Below are positions 33,737 through 45,547 of a DNA stretch of 64,000 nucleotides, one piece after another; within the stretch, counting starts at the first letter, position 1, and the number at the start of each line of letters is the position of its first letter. The notes beneath the pieces were generated by a model that was given only the letters and a program-made list of their open reading frames with translations, was not told the DNA's origin and did not search any database. Location of the stretch: the NCBI GenBank assembly GCA_025200525.1, contig CM045762.1:109466734-109530733 (forward strand), written 5' to 3'. Origin of the DNA: Camellia lanceoleosa. Its lineage: Eukaryota > Streptophyta > Magnoliopsida > Ericales > Theaceae. Both the position numbers and the translations under genes were made by a program.

Positions 33737-35175
33737 TACGGACCACTAGAACACGAGCTCTAAAACGAGCTCTAAACAGGTGGCATGTGAGGCGTCAAAC
33801 GGAAGGCCATTTGCAGATTGAGTGCGTGTGTTTCACGCACTGTAAAAAAAATAAAAAAATAAAAAAGAAAGAAAATTAAATCCCGCGCAAATGTTGATCA
33901 TCAAGCTCATGTATATAGAAGAAAAAAAAAATTTCCCGCACATTTGATCTGAGCTTCTCTGCCACCGTTCCGTCGCCTCCACCATCCGGCGTTTGCCCTC
34001 TCCTCCACCGTCCGGCGTCAACCCTCTCCTCCGTCGTCCCTCTCCTCCACCGTTTGGCGTTTGCTGTCTCGTTCGGCATTTGTGGATCTGTCCTTCGCCG
34101 TTCGTCTCCTCTACCGTCCGGCGTCTTCGTCGGAGTTGGACTTCCATCTGGTCAGTTTCTATCTCCTGTTTATAAATACAAAAATGCTTCGATAGGATAA
34201 TCAATAAAATGTAAGAGGACAAAAAATTTTGGGTTCAGACATAGCAAGAAACAGCTTTGGTCCAAACATAGCAAGAAAAATGTTTATAAGTTCAGACATC
34301 TAGGTTTGGTCCAAACAGAGTTGGACATAGAAAGATCGATATGAAAATAAAAAATAAAAAAAGAGTTCAGAAATCCCCTGTTTATAAGTTAGATGTTTAT
34401 AAGTTCAAGATAGATGTTTAAAAAGCAATTCAAGAACGATGTTTATAACCATGTTTAAAAAAAATTGGATAGAACTGAGATGTTTATAACAGTTAAAAAA
34501 ACAGTTGAAGATAGATGTTTGTAAGTTTATGAAACAGTTTAAGAACTCAGGCGGTTCCTTGAAGACAACCATGGGACTGATTTGCTTCCATTTGACACTG
34601 ATTTAGTTGATTAACTGTTAAACCCACCACTTGATTAACTATCAGATAGATATGAAAAAAAAAAAAAAAACAAAACACAACACAACACAACACAACAATT
34701 CAGTTTTGGTTTAATCTGTTATACTTCAGGTCTAAACATTAATCTGTTAATCAGTTTTGTTCAAAACATTGGTTTATACTTCAAGTCCATTATTCAACTG
34801 TTGTTAATTTTGGTTTATACTTTAGTTTTGGTCCAAACATTGGTTTATATTTGAAGTCCATTATTTAGCTGTTATACTTCAATTTTGGTTTATACTTCAA
34901 GTCCATTATTGAAAGTTTAATCTGTTATTAAAACACAATAATCAATAACAGATTAAACTTTCAATAATGGACTTGAAGTATAAACCAAAATTAATGGACT
35001 TCCGAACCCAAAATTTTTTTGTCTCTTATTTATTATTGATTATCCTATCGAGCATTTTGAATGAAACACACGCACTAATCTCACTATGGCCTTCGTTTGA
35101 CGCCTCACACCCACCACCTTTTCTGACTTTAGAGCTGCGCTCGTGTTCTGGTCGTCCGTGGCGATTGTTCCAATC
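33737..35175. mobile_element. DNA element with long inverted repeats, about 1.4 kb
   Basis: The left arm (CCACTAGAACACGAGC, then GAGGCGTCAAACGGAAGGCC, then GTGCGTGTGTTTCA; 33750-33835) is mirrored at 35060-35150. A second left block, CGATAGGATAATCAATAA and AATTTTGGGTTC (34187-34245), is mirrored at 35010-35055. The left arm is split by about 340 bp containing a GC-rich segment (33950-34140) with CTCTCCTCCACCGTCCGGCG-type repeats, which looks like captured or inserted foreign sequence. Long inverted repeats and possible capture suggest a Mutator-like element, but a 9-bp target duplication was not found and no transposase is present. Confidence 0.6.
34881..34992. repeat. perfect 49-bp inverted repeat with 14-nt loop
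   Basis: The left arm 34881-34929 (AATTTTGGTTTATACTTCAA ... TTTAATCTGTTATT) is the exact reverse complement of 34944-34992. The loop is AAAACACAATAATC. Upstream, 34700-34880, fragments of the same sequence (GGTTTATACTTCAAGTCCATTATT) recur in direct orientation. The perfect arms contrast with the decayed surroundings. Confidence 0.9.
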
Positions 35176-35283
35176 CACCTTCCGCATGAAAGCTACCCCT
35201 CATTTACCCAATCTTTTATGATAACAATGGAGGGTTTATTTGGGGGTTGAGAACATGGATAATCAAGGTCATCTGGAGAGTGA

Positions 35284-35535
35284 AAAGGGGTGTTTGGCAA
35301 CTCAGGTTTGGATTATTTTTGGTTAAAATTTATAAAAAAATAAATAAAATAAGTTAAAATAATTAATAAGATAAATATTGTATTAAATTTATAATTATTT
35401 TACTTTTTTTCTCATAAATATCACATCTAATTATTAAAAAATCTAATCATATTTTCAAATATAAAAATTTTAACCTATTAAAATAATCAAAAACTAAAAA
35501 ACATATTAAAATAATAATTTCCCAAACACTTACAA
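35284..35535. mobile_element. MITE with GTGTTTGG-type ends, about 250 bp
   Basis: The left end AGGGGTGTTTGGCAACTC and the right end CCCAAACACTTACA are imperfect inverted repeats around an AT-rich interior. Ends of this type are common in Tourist/PIF-like and hAT MITEs. The target duplication is not clear. Confidence 0.5.
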
Positions 35536-36473
35536 AGAAAAAATCATGTCACTAAGGGGAGAGCAGCGCATTGCATCCCATCGACTCAAATTTGAGTCAA
35601 ATTATAATTAAAAAAAATTTACTTTTGTATTTTAATTAGTATTTTTTTATGATTTAGTGTTTGTTTGATATGTGAGTTGGCTTTTTAACTTTTTAATTAT
35701 TTTAATCTGAGACTAAAAAGTTTGATTTGAAATAAATTTTTTAATTTTTTTTGAATTTTTAATTTTTTGGTGAGATGTCCATATGTGAAATTATCTAAAT
35801 ACACTTAAGGGTGAAGGTGTTCCCTTTCCTATTAATTTACCTGAGTGTGTGGATTGCGTGGCTAACACGTCAATTGATTATTCTGATTTTTTTTTGTTTT
35901 GTTTTTTTTTTTTATAAGCAATTTTTTTATATTTTTTTTATAATTTCGGGAAAATGAGAATTTTGTTTTTTTTTAAAAAAAAGTAAATAAATAAATAAGG
36001 CAAGCTTGTCAAAAAATTTATGTCAATGATTGTAACCAGTTGTTGGAATGTTTTTTAAAAAAAATTTGGTTCATATTTTTTGAATTTTTTTTTGCAAAAT
36101 TACCTTTTCTCTCATTTTACCCAATTTGTTAAACAAAAATTGGATAAATCATACTCCTACCTTTTACCCAGAATTGAGTTGACGACCACATATTACGTGC
36201 CAATTTTAATTTTTTAAGATTTTTAATTTTTCTGTCACAGTTATCAAATCATAATACTGTGATTTGCCATCATGCTACCATGCTTAATTATTACAAGTAC
36301 GTAACAAAATTTATCTTTCTCCAACCCAATAATTTTACAAAATAAGGCACGTAAACCATTGAAATTTCATTTTTTTTCGTGTAAACACATACATATTGTA
36401 CAAGATAATATAATCACATACATCTCGACCGTGGTTGAACAATGTTACAAGCATACGAATAGGAGGTTGACTA
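35536..36473. other. AT-rich stretch, no gene recognised
   Basis: Poly-T-rich sequence between the MITE and the Harbinger transposase remnant. It probably includes 3' parts of the Harbinger element, whose terminal repeats I could not place. Confidence 0.35.
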
Positions 36474-37970
36474 TTATATGTTTTCTAACATTCTGTTATT
36501 ACGCATGTACACTAACTTGTCCCGTATGCGAAATCGCACCAATGCTATATGCGGGTCCTCATCATCAACCATTAAACCATCCTCGTCATGTGCAACTTCC
36601 GGTATGGCACTTACTATTGCCATAGCCTCTTTCTCGTTGAAGATGGGGTTAACAATTGTTGGATTACCTGTATTTCTACGTATATAGTTATGTAACACCA
36701 TTGACGCACCAACCAACTGAACTTGCACATTTGCAAAATTATACCGAGACATTTTTTGAATAAACCCCCATCTATTTTTCCATACGTCAAAAGTGCGTTC
36801 CACCACACTCCGTAACGACACGTGAACTTTGTTAAATAATTTCCTAGGGGTGTTTGTTGTCCTATGCCTTTCAGTAACACGAAATTGTTATTAGTGGTAA
36901 AGGCAGCCTCTGAATGGTGCTAGGTAACCAATGCGGTTCGGATAGCCACCATCGACAAGATAATAATTGCCTACAAAAATACCAGAAATTCAAATTACAA
37001 ACCAAATTTAGTAATTTTTTTTTTCTCAAATATTATGTACCAAAAATTTGAAAATGCAATATGATACCTTCTTTAGGATGTAGTAAAGGGACATTGTCAT
37101 TTGTTATTATCTCATTTCCCATCCAAGCGATACGAAGGTGAAACACATGTCAAAATCGCATGCTGCCATGATATTTTGAGTATGATGGTATTTCCTACCA
37201 AAATATGTTGAAGCATTTGGCCCTGTAACTTGCACAGTAACATGTGTTCCACCAATGACTTTGATACAGTCTTGCCAACAACCCAATTATCTTACTAGTT
37301 CCAGGGGTACAGGAAATTGTTTTTCTTCGAATGTTGATGACACCAAACACACGATGTTTTTCACACATCATGTCAAAATTCTTTCCAAACATTGAAATAA
37401 ACTTAACTGAGTGAGGTTTGAAAATAACACCTTGAAATGTAGGTATTTCCATTTAGACCACACGTATAGATGTATATGATGCTGACTATATGTTAGCCTG
37501 CAATGTGTAACGGTGAACTCCTTCATCATCGCTAAAACATTATGCATGTACCGGGACACAGTCTCCCCCAAATGTTGGAACTATTCTTGGATATTGAGAT
37601 TATGAAACCCTCTCAACACGTGGGTAAACATTGCAATGCTTTCTTGAACAGCCAAACCATGTTCACATTGTGGTACTTGTAATCCAAAATCATTTACTAA
37701 CGTGTGACACAAAGACGCAAACACTTTCTTCGACATACACACATTTTTCTCAAATCGACCAACATGGCCCGCATATAGTTTAGTTATCCATGCATGTCCA
37801 GTCAAAATCGAAGTGCGGCATGACGTCTTACACATGTATTTTTCGTACCACTCTTGGACATACTGGCATGCTTGGAAGAACGTCCAGATATTTTGTTGTT
37901 GAAGTTGCATGGCCATTTGGTTAAGCATTTCCATTACACTGTCATTGTTGCTTCCATCCCTGGTGTTCAT
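36474..37970 (-). pseudogene. PIF/Harbinger transposase (DDE type), broken
   Basis: Minus strand: MNTRDGSNNDSVMEMLNQM, then CKTSCRTSILTGHAWITKL and VFASLCHTLVNDFGLQ (N-terminal helix-turn-helix region). The catalytic domain follows, with WQDCIKVIGGTHVTVQV, YHHTQNIMAACDFDMCFTFV, a VDGGYPNR segment and SLRSVVERTFDVWKNRWGFIQKM, ending LVGASMVLHNYIR. Harbinger transposases normally have I-D-G-T-H; here the Asp is replaced by Gly, so the first catalytic acid is lost. Several frameshifts and stops split the frame, and an intron-like gap lies near 36965-37070. With the Myb/SANT protein gene upstream it forms the usual two-gene Harbinger element. Confidence 0.88.
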
Positions 37971-38715
37971 TATGTTGATTTCAGCGACACCTACAACATT
38001 AAGAACGGTTGAAATCGGTTTACACGTGATGGACTAGGCTAATGTAATAACAATTTCGAAATACACTGTTCAACCTTTAAAAAATTTATTTTGCGTGACC
38101 ATGTCAAACATACCTAACAGACGGGTATAATTGCATGTAATAATCGATCGAGTCATAATAAAAATACATTGAACCTATTGGTACTTGGTAATATACAAAC
38201 CAAGAAATATTTGATTGCATTACCAACATAACCAAACAAACGATACATAAAGCTAACAACAACAAAAAAAAAAAAAGGAAATAAAAAAGCATGACACGGC
38301 AACCTACCATTGTGAATCTAATTTCCACAATAAAAACCAAACACATATATGTATTCCATTCTAAAAACACACACAAACATCATAATTTCTGGAGCAAAGC
38401 AAAAAAAAAAAATTAAACGAGCACACACAATCATTCTGTTCATTACAAGTCTAACATCCACGGTAATTAAATTTTTTTGAAACCAAGAGAAAGGAAGGCC
38501 ATATTCAGCATCACACTGCTATCAAACCCGGTTAGCCCTAAACAGGTTCACAAGCAATGACTATGACTGCATTCTGATTGTTTACGTGTCGACCGACCTA
38601 TAATGTGGTCGTCATTGGGCTGGAACATCATCACCTCCTGGTAATTTGTGTTGTCCATCAATGTTGATGCAAAATGGAATAGTGGCGTACGGAGAAGGGA
38701 ATGAATGTTCCTGAG
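37971..38715. other. spacer between the two Harbinger genes, no gene recognised
   Basis: AT-rich, with poly-A runs near 38262 and 38402. One small frame with a hydrophobic stretch on the minus strand (near 38270-38310) has no recognisable family. Confidence 0.4.
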
Positions 38716-39660
38716 TCATTGCATGCACTCTGAAATTGTGTATAGTGATTCGTTACCTGTGAGGAGCCTGACAGTGACTTGCTGATTTTTGGTCCAAATC
38801 ATGTTTGTCAAATTATTCATTCTTTCTGCTATAATTGACGCACCACTTGTTGCCTTCTTTGACTTTGCAAAACTTGTTGGCGAAATCCGTTTCCTTTTCA
38901 CTGCAGTTTCAACTAGTTCCATTGAAGAATCTGAATCCACGTCTTCTAGACGTGTGGGTACTAGATCAACGAATGGCCGCATTCCTATACTGTCAACAAA
39001 ATCGGATGAAACAGCGACAGGTTCAGCTACTTTCTCTCCCAGGGTCCAATGGTTTTTACCCGTAGCAGATGCCCCTATGAAGACTGTCTCCATCAACTCG
39101 CGGTGTTCCAAAGTTGTTTTCCTAAACTTTACACGCACTTTTTTTGTCTGAAAAATTAGACATTGTAAAAAAAAAAAACTTTTAGTACATGTAATAGGTG
39201 GAATTTTTACTAACAACCAAAACAAAAAATTAATTGCTAACAAGAAAATATGAAACGAAACAAACATGCGGAAATAAAATTTTACTTACCGATTTTATTT
39301 TATTCCACCACTCATCCGACGCCTGAAACAAACCAATTTTGATGTCAAAGCCAATCCCTGAGATTCCGTTGTTGGAATCCATCAACTTCTTCCAAGTATT
39401 CCATTCTTTTTTGAGACTCATATATTTATTCTTCAACTGTTTCAACCCATGTTTTTTCCCAATTTTTTTTTTAAATCAAATTTCCTTGCCAACGACTTGT
39501 ACCCAGCTTGGCTTAGGACTAGAAATGGGCGATTTCCTTTTGTAATCTCATCGGCAATCAGCTACAAGAAAATTTGGGTTGATTCACTATCCCAGGATGC
39601 CTTGTGGTTGAACTGCTTATGTGTTTTGTCAACACTGCTAAACTTCTCTGTTGCAATGCC
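38716..39660 (-). pseudogene. Harbinger-associated Myb/SANT-like protein, broken
   Basis: Minus strand: ASWDSESTQIF, a stop, LIADEITKGNRPF, GYKSLARKFDLKKK, then in another frame QLKNKYMSLKKEWNTWKKLM and GIGFDIKIGLFQASDEWWNKI. This is the plant Myb/SANT-like (trihelix-related) DNA-binding domain found in the second protein of PIF/Harbinger transposons, where it binds the element ends and helps the transposase. The C-terminal part (VRVKFRKTTLEHRELMETVF, IGMRPFVDLVPTRLEDVD, KRKRISPTSF with a basic nuclear-signal-like run) follows. An intron may separate it near 39150-39290. A stop in the Myb domain and frame changes make it non-functional. Confidence 0.82.
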
Positions 39661-39802
39661 TTTGTTTTTCGATAAGGGTAAGAGGAGAAACACGTATGGA
39701 AGCCATTTGGACTAACCACGCATACATGTCAAGTAATTTAAGGGCCAAAATTATCACCATCACAAAATTTCATGGGAACACATACATATATAGTCATTCC
39801 AC

Positions 39803-39965
39803 AGTAATTAAAAACAATTGGTTGTTGCGGTAACAATATGTAACCATTGCACAGTAACTAAAAATAATTGGTTGCTACGGTGACAATATATAACCATTAC
39901 ACAGTAATTAAAAACAATTGGTTGCTACGTTGACAATATATAACCATTACACAGTAATTAAAATA
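39803..39965. repeat. tandem repeat, three units of about 50 bp
   Basis: The unit ACAGTAATTAAAAACAATTG with GGTTGCTACGGTGACAATAT and AACCATTAC is repeated three times with a few substitutions, and a partial fourth begins near 39950. Confidence 0.8.
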
Positions 39966-40867
39966 AGAATAGTAACACATAACATTGATGTAGCACGAGT
40001 GCACATAGGAATACAAACAGTTGTTGCATAATTTTGTTGCACTGAAGTAGTTATTAACGTCTTCCCCAAACTATTCATGGAACGAAAGGCAAAATTAAAG
40101 TGATTACAATCAACATCCTAACAACAGTCAACATCCTAACAACAATCATGGATTTGAAATGCTATGTTTGCTTACATACACAACAACAAAGTGACAACGA
40201 CAATGCACAGCACAGAGACAATGGTTTTAAGAAGACGCAACGAGTGTTGAATGTGTATGACATCATCCCGCAATTACATGACAATGTCGTTTGTGGAGGA
40301 GGCATAATCCGTGCTCTGTCTCCTTGGTTCTTTGTACCAACCAATCGAACTAACACAGGGCTGACGAGTGAAAATGATAAAGTTATTAGTCAATTGGTTC
40401 AGAATTAAATTCAATTATGACCATTATTGAATTCGACACTCACCATAAGCGAGGATAAAAAAAAATCTGAGCATACTGGATTTTTGGTTGATCTGGATAT
40501 CTTCACAACACATTGGCCATAGCTATAGGTACACATCCAACGTGACCATGTAGTGGAAGTTGCAGTAGAAATAAAAGAAGCCATGGTTTGTTTTCTGACC
40601 GTGTAAAAGACTAAAATACAACAAATACGCTAACACGTAAGTGCCACATCATTTAGAGTTCAGGAATTGTTTATGTATAAAATGAGAAATGTCCCCATTT
40701 GTTTGTAAAAAATGGGTTTTACAAAAGAAAAAAATGGCAACCAATCGATTCCCAATTATCCTAATCAGAAGCTCTCATCATCTAACAAATGCGCTGCACC
40801 CAATTGGTGCTTGTACAGTTTCTTCCTTTCAATTCTACCTCTTTAATTCTAATTTCATCCTAGCTCT

Positions 40868-40924
<57 letters not shown>

Positions 40925-41204
40925 CAACAATGGAATTGTGGATCAATGGGATAAAGTGGAAATTGGGCACCTTTGGGCTGTACAATACAACCATGAGTAT
41001 CTACTGAACCACTTCCAAATACAAGATCAAGTGTAAATCTTTATTAAAGTAGCAAATCTAACAGTTGTAGTTGTAAGATAAACTGAAAAACTCAAGAAAA
41101 CAAAATGACAACTTCAACAACAATCACCAAAAAAGGGAAAGAAAACAAAGAGGTACTTTAGCATTTCTAACCCACCAAAATTTAGATAACTTTCCAAATG
41201 CTTT
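39966..41204. other. no gene recognised; contains TG microsatellite
   Basis: An open frame on the plus strand at 40100-40408 (starting MITINILTTVNILTTIMDLK) has no recognisable domain. This stretch may be the 5' part of the Harbinger element and its flank. Nothing else is supported. Confidence 0.35.
40873..40921. repeat. (TG)n microsatellite
   Basis: About 24 uninterrupted TG dinucleotides. Confidence 0.95.
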
Positions 41205-41553
41205 CTAGTCTATAAACAGATAAATGTTTTATCTTGCAAAACTCTAAAATTCAGTCCATACATAGGACATATACACAGAATGGAAAAAAAAAAAATAAAA
41301 TAAAATAAATTGAGGACTCATACTTAAAAATCGGCATACAAATGCTGCCCAGAATCAAAGAGATGAGGAAAAAAATGTTAAAAAAAGTAATTGAGATTTG
41401 TAATCCAACCTTGTTCGAGATACTTTTCGGATGCTTTAACATTAACACATAAATGTTTTATCTTACAAAAATGTAAAATTCAGTCCATACAGGACATATC
41501 TGAGAATGGAAAAAAAATAAAATAATAAATAAATAAAATTGAGGACTCATATC
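41205..41553. repeat. tandem duplicated segment flanking the solo LTR
   Basis: AAATGTTTTATCTTRCAAAA then AAAATTCAGTCCATACA and TTGAGGACTCATA occur at 41222-41325 and again at 41451-41553. The second copy is interrupted by the LTR and resumes at 44012 with CATACCCAAAAATTGGCATA and AAATGCTGCCCAGAATCAA, which in the first copy (41326-41370) follow without a break. Confidence 0.85.
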
Positions 41554-44011
41554 ATCACGACCCAAACCCGCTATAGGTTTAGTGTCAGAATCGCCAAGAA
41601 TCCGTGGATTGCCTACGGCCTCCAAACAGAATAACAAGTATTAAGGGGCTGCGGAAGCATAATATATAAAGTAAACAAGGTCCAATGAGCTGTGATGACG
41701 TACATGGGACAGAAAATTCAAAACTTATTTATATACATAGCATGCCAGTCAAAGTACACAAATATGTACAGAATATTTAAATAAGTACGCCCCAAGGTTC
41801 GACTTTACAAAAACACTACCACTGACTAGCATGAAGTACAAAACTGCCACGGTGTTAGACTTTGACCGGAACCTCCTCGGGAGGCACAAAAGCTGGTTGA
41901 CAAAAAGGGAATAGGAGGCCCTCAACTCTGGCCCTGGTCATGTGCCGGCTCACCTACATTTATATAGTAAACTGTGAGCGAAAGCCCAGTGAATAATAAA
42001 TAGAGTAAAGGGGTTTCAATGAATGAGTCCACACAGATTTCAGAAATCAATTCACATTGTATCAAAATCATACTTGATCAGATCGAAATCATAATTCAGC
42101 TTTTCAAATTCATACTTGATCGGATCATAGATAGACAGAAATCATAAGTCATAGTTTCATTTACGTGATACATCCATTAGCTTAACTAAACGCGCAATGC
42201 GTAAGGTTATGAATAACCTCCTTAGCTCCCGCGAAGGAACCTCCGGATCCGGATAACAAGACAGCTAAGCCCCCATGGCGGGCCTCCGGTACGGGCAGCA
42301 GTGCACAAATTCACAAATAACAAGACGCATAAAGCGTAACATCACAGGACGCATAAAGCATAAAGTTCCATAAGGAACCTCCGATACCGGGTCAAGGCTG
42401 TAAATCTCACATGGTACTAAGGATGTCACGGGTACATGTCAGAAATTGGACAATCATTCATTATACATAACATATCATTTCAGAAAACAGATCTCATTTT
42501 CATCACACAGAAAATAAGTACAGTTGAACATATCTTTACAATGTTATTACTCACAGTGGGCGTTGAAACCGATAGGTGGAGCCAAATGGTCAAACAGAAT
42601 GCGGTACATGACCTACATAACACATAATGGACACACACTTGAAATACGCATTTCTAAATGTACAAAACTCACACCAATGATTCTAAGTGTGTACCTAACC
42701 TCTTATCCTTATTAAGGAGCCTTAAATATGGCCTAGGGATGCCTAGGATGGAATGTGGATGCAAAAATGCCTTAGAAAATATTTTTCAAAAGTTGCTGAA
42801 AACAGGAGCCTCGCTCGAGCGAGCCTTCCTTCGCTCGAGCGAGCTTCCAAAATCAAAGGCTTTGCTCGAGCGAGAAAGCCTTCGCTCGAGCGGTCCGTTC
42901 AAACAGTAAAAATACTGGATGTTGTGATTTTACGCGCGATGGTCGCTTGCTGCTCGCTCGAGCGGAGCCCTGGACAAAGGTGCTCGCTCGAGCGATGAAG
43001 CCAAATCTGGAATTTCCAGATTTGTCTCCCAAGTTCGAACCAAGCATTCTTCCACCCAAAACTCAACCTCTTGGGCCCAAATTCTGGAAAAACACTTTAA
43101 ACTCATAATATAACAAGTTGCAAAAGCCAATTTGTAAATTCAAGGGCCAAGAGTGAGTCAATTTGAGCACCATTTCCATAAATCTTCAAGAACAAAATTC
43201 AAACAAGCATGCATGAGTTCAACTTCATTTCAAAGCTTCAAAACATGATCCAAAGCAAAATTAAACTCAGGATTTTGATGATTTCATGGTCTACAACTTG
43301 AATGTGGCCTTGCATGTAAAGAATTTACATGAAAACATTTCAAAATAGCATGATATGAGCATGCATGCATAGACTAAGCTTAAATTCAACAATCTAGCAC
43401 CAATTCTAGACTCCACCCTTAAATGGACCATCTATTATGCAAGAACCATCTTAAATACAACAATGGGAGGTTGAATTTCCATACCTAGGTCTTGAATTTA
43501 AGTTGTAGGAGCTTAATTGCCAGTACTCTTTTCAATTCTTCCAAATTCCCAAGCCAATGCAAGATGAAGTCAATTTCCTAGCTCTCTCTCTCCCTAAGGT
43601 CGGCTGAGCTCTCTCATTTGGGCTGAGGAAAATGTTTTGTCAAGAGTGTAGTGAGCTCAAAGATGTGTAGATAGTGGCCACTAAGGATGGCAATACCGTA
43701 ATTAAGCTAGGTTCATTATTAAAATGTTATTTAATCTAATTTAAACATTCCAAATCGAATTTTAATTAAACCTACCATAAATTTACATAAAGTCTAACTA
43801 GTCTAAAACTCCAATCAATTTCGGAATCGGGCACCGATAAGGCTTCCAATTTACAAATTAAAGTTTAAAACACAAATAGATATTTTGACACCGAACAGAC
43901 AGAAACACGTAATTCATGCAATGCACATGCAATTAATTCTAAATTTCCTCCTAATTATTATTAGGCATAATTAAGTTCCAATTAGCGTTAATCAGGGTCG
44001 GGGTTATTACA
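41554..44011 (-). mobile_element. solo LTR of the Gypsy (Tekay/Del-like) family, 2458 bp
   Basis: It aligns end to end with the LTRs at 18026-20510 and 23362-25842 (TCACGACCCAAAC at one end, GGGGTTATTACA at the other). It has no internal sequence and is flanked by CATAT (41549-41553) and CATAC (44012-44016), a 5-bp target duplication with one difference. The neighbouring duplicated segment shows the empty site. This is the product of recombination between the two LTRs of a former full element. A cluster of CGCTCGAGCG-like palindromes lies at 42812-42995. Confidence 0.9.
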
Positions 44012-44070
44012 CATACCCAAAAATTGGCATACAAATGCTGCCCAGAATCAAAGAGATGAGGAAAAAAATA

Positions 44071-45440
44071 TAACCGACCACACCACTTTGCAAAGATAAA
44101 TTTTGTAAAGAAAACCCAAAGTTTAGATCCATCAGAATTGATGGACCATCCATCATCATACATTGGTTTTCCCACATACCAGACAAACAAAGAACATCCA
44201 CACAACAAAAAATTGGACAATTACTAAATCACCCAGCGGATCGGGTTGAAGGAGACAAATATATTCCCCCCTCCCCCCTCCCCCCCCAAAAAAAAATAAA
44301 ATTAAAGGACCTGACAATCGGTGGTGGCGAGGACGGGATAGATGCAGTATCGCCGGCGATGTCCACTCCGGTGGGCTTGGGCTGTGACAGCTTTATTGTT
44401 CTTCTTCCCTATTAAGCGTTTATGTTTTTCACCTCCTTTTTTCAGCATCTAGTCGTGCCCTAGATGAAAAAGTGTGTAGTTTGAATGGTGCTGGTAATTT
44501 CACAGATGTTGAGTTGTTCCCCAACCACATAAATGTGTTTTTTTGTCTCTTATGGCTAATTTAGCCTATTTTGGATGGATGTGGCTAAATTAGCCCAAGA
44601 TCGAATTGCCAAACCAAGGCTTATTTTGATAAGTAAGTTAAAAGTTATTTTTTTCAAATCAAAATTTCTACTTTTTTTAAAAAAATGTGTAAAAAAGTAG
44701 AGATATGATGTGATTTAAAATAGGTTAAAAGTGAAAAAGTAACTTTTGATAAAGTTTCCAAAATAGGCCTATATGTACACACTTTGTCAAGCTCTCTATT
44801 TTAAAATTTAATTTCATAAAGTATTCATTTTTATTGAGTGGCCGACTGGGTGGATGGCCAGATGGTCGACCATTTGGTAAAAATTACCCAATTTTTCTAT
44901 TTATTGGATGGTCGACCGAGTGGATGATCGGATAGTCGATCACTCAGTAAAGTTTTCTTTAAAATAAATAATAAAATAATGTAAAACTTATAAACAGTAC
45001 ATCATTATATTAAATAATATATTATAATAATATTAAAATTTATTTTATTGTAACTAACTTGATATAAGGATTCGTTTAGATTCTTTTAGGATTTATCTAA
45101 CTAATATGACTCTAAAATTAATATAAACGTGATGCAAATGCTCCAAGTCAATGTGTATAAAAAGGAATACAAACAGGTTGGTTTTTCGTTTAAAATAATG
45201 AATACACAAGTGTATATGTAACTTATATATGTTTGTGTGTAGTGATTGTTTTCAAGAAATATAATGAAAATTTTCTAGTAGTGGATGTGTGGCAAATGAC
45301 TTGAGACTTTCTCCTATGTTCTCCTATTGCTTTTTTCATTATTCTCCCTCCTTGATTTAAATGAAAATTGAATAATCAAATATGAGCATAAGTGTAATGT
45401 TACTATTACAATAAAAAGGTTTTAAATGACAAGGGGTGAT
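44071..45440. other. no gene recognised; small repeats and a MITE
   Basis: C-run and A-run near 44260-44300. A MITE of about 160 bp at 44610-44770 has inverted ends GGCTTATTTTG and CCAAAATAGGCC. An imperfect tandem repeat of about 68 bp (GGTCGACCATTTGG / GGTCGACCGAGTGG) lies at 44835-44950. The rest is AT-rich. Confidence 0.45.
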
Positions 45441-45547
45441 AAGGGTGTCAGTCTGATTTCAAAAAAAAAAAAGAAGACTAGATTACTTGGGCTAGGAGAT
45501 TGTGGGTGCGACAAGACTCTTGTCCCAAATAGTGTTTGTAGTAAAAA

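Noticed and set aside
40100..40408. 102-codon open frame near the Harbinger element
   Set aside because: No similarity recognised and low-complexity start; not supported as a gene.
45356..45370. Target duplication of the LINE (TAAATGAAA near 45358 and 56438)
   Set aside because: Only 9 bp in AT-rich sequence and the 5' border of the LINE is unknown, so chance is likely.
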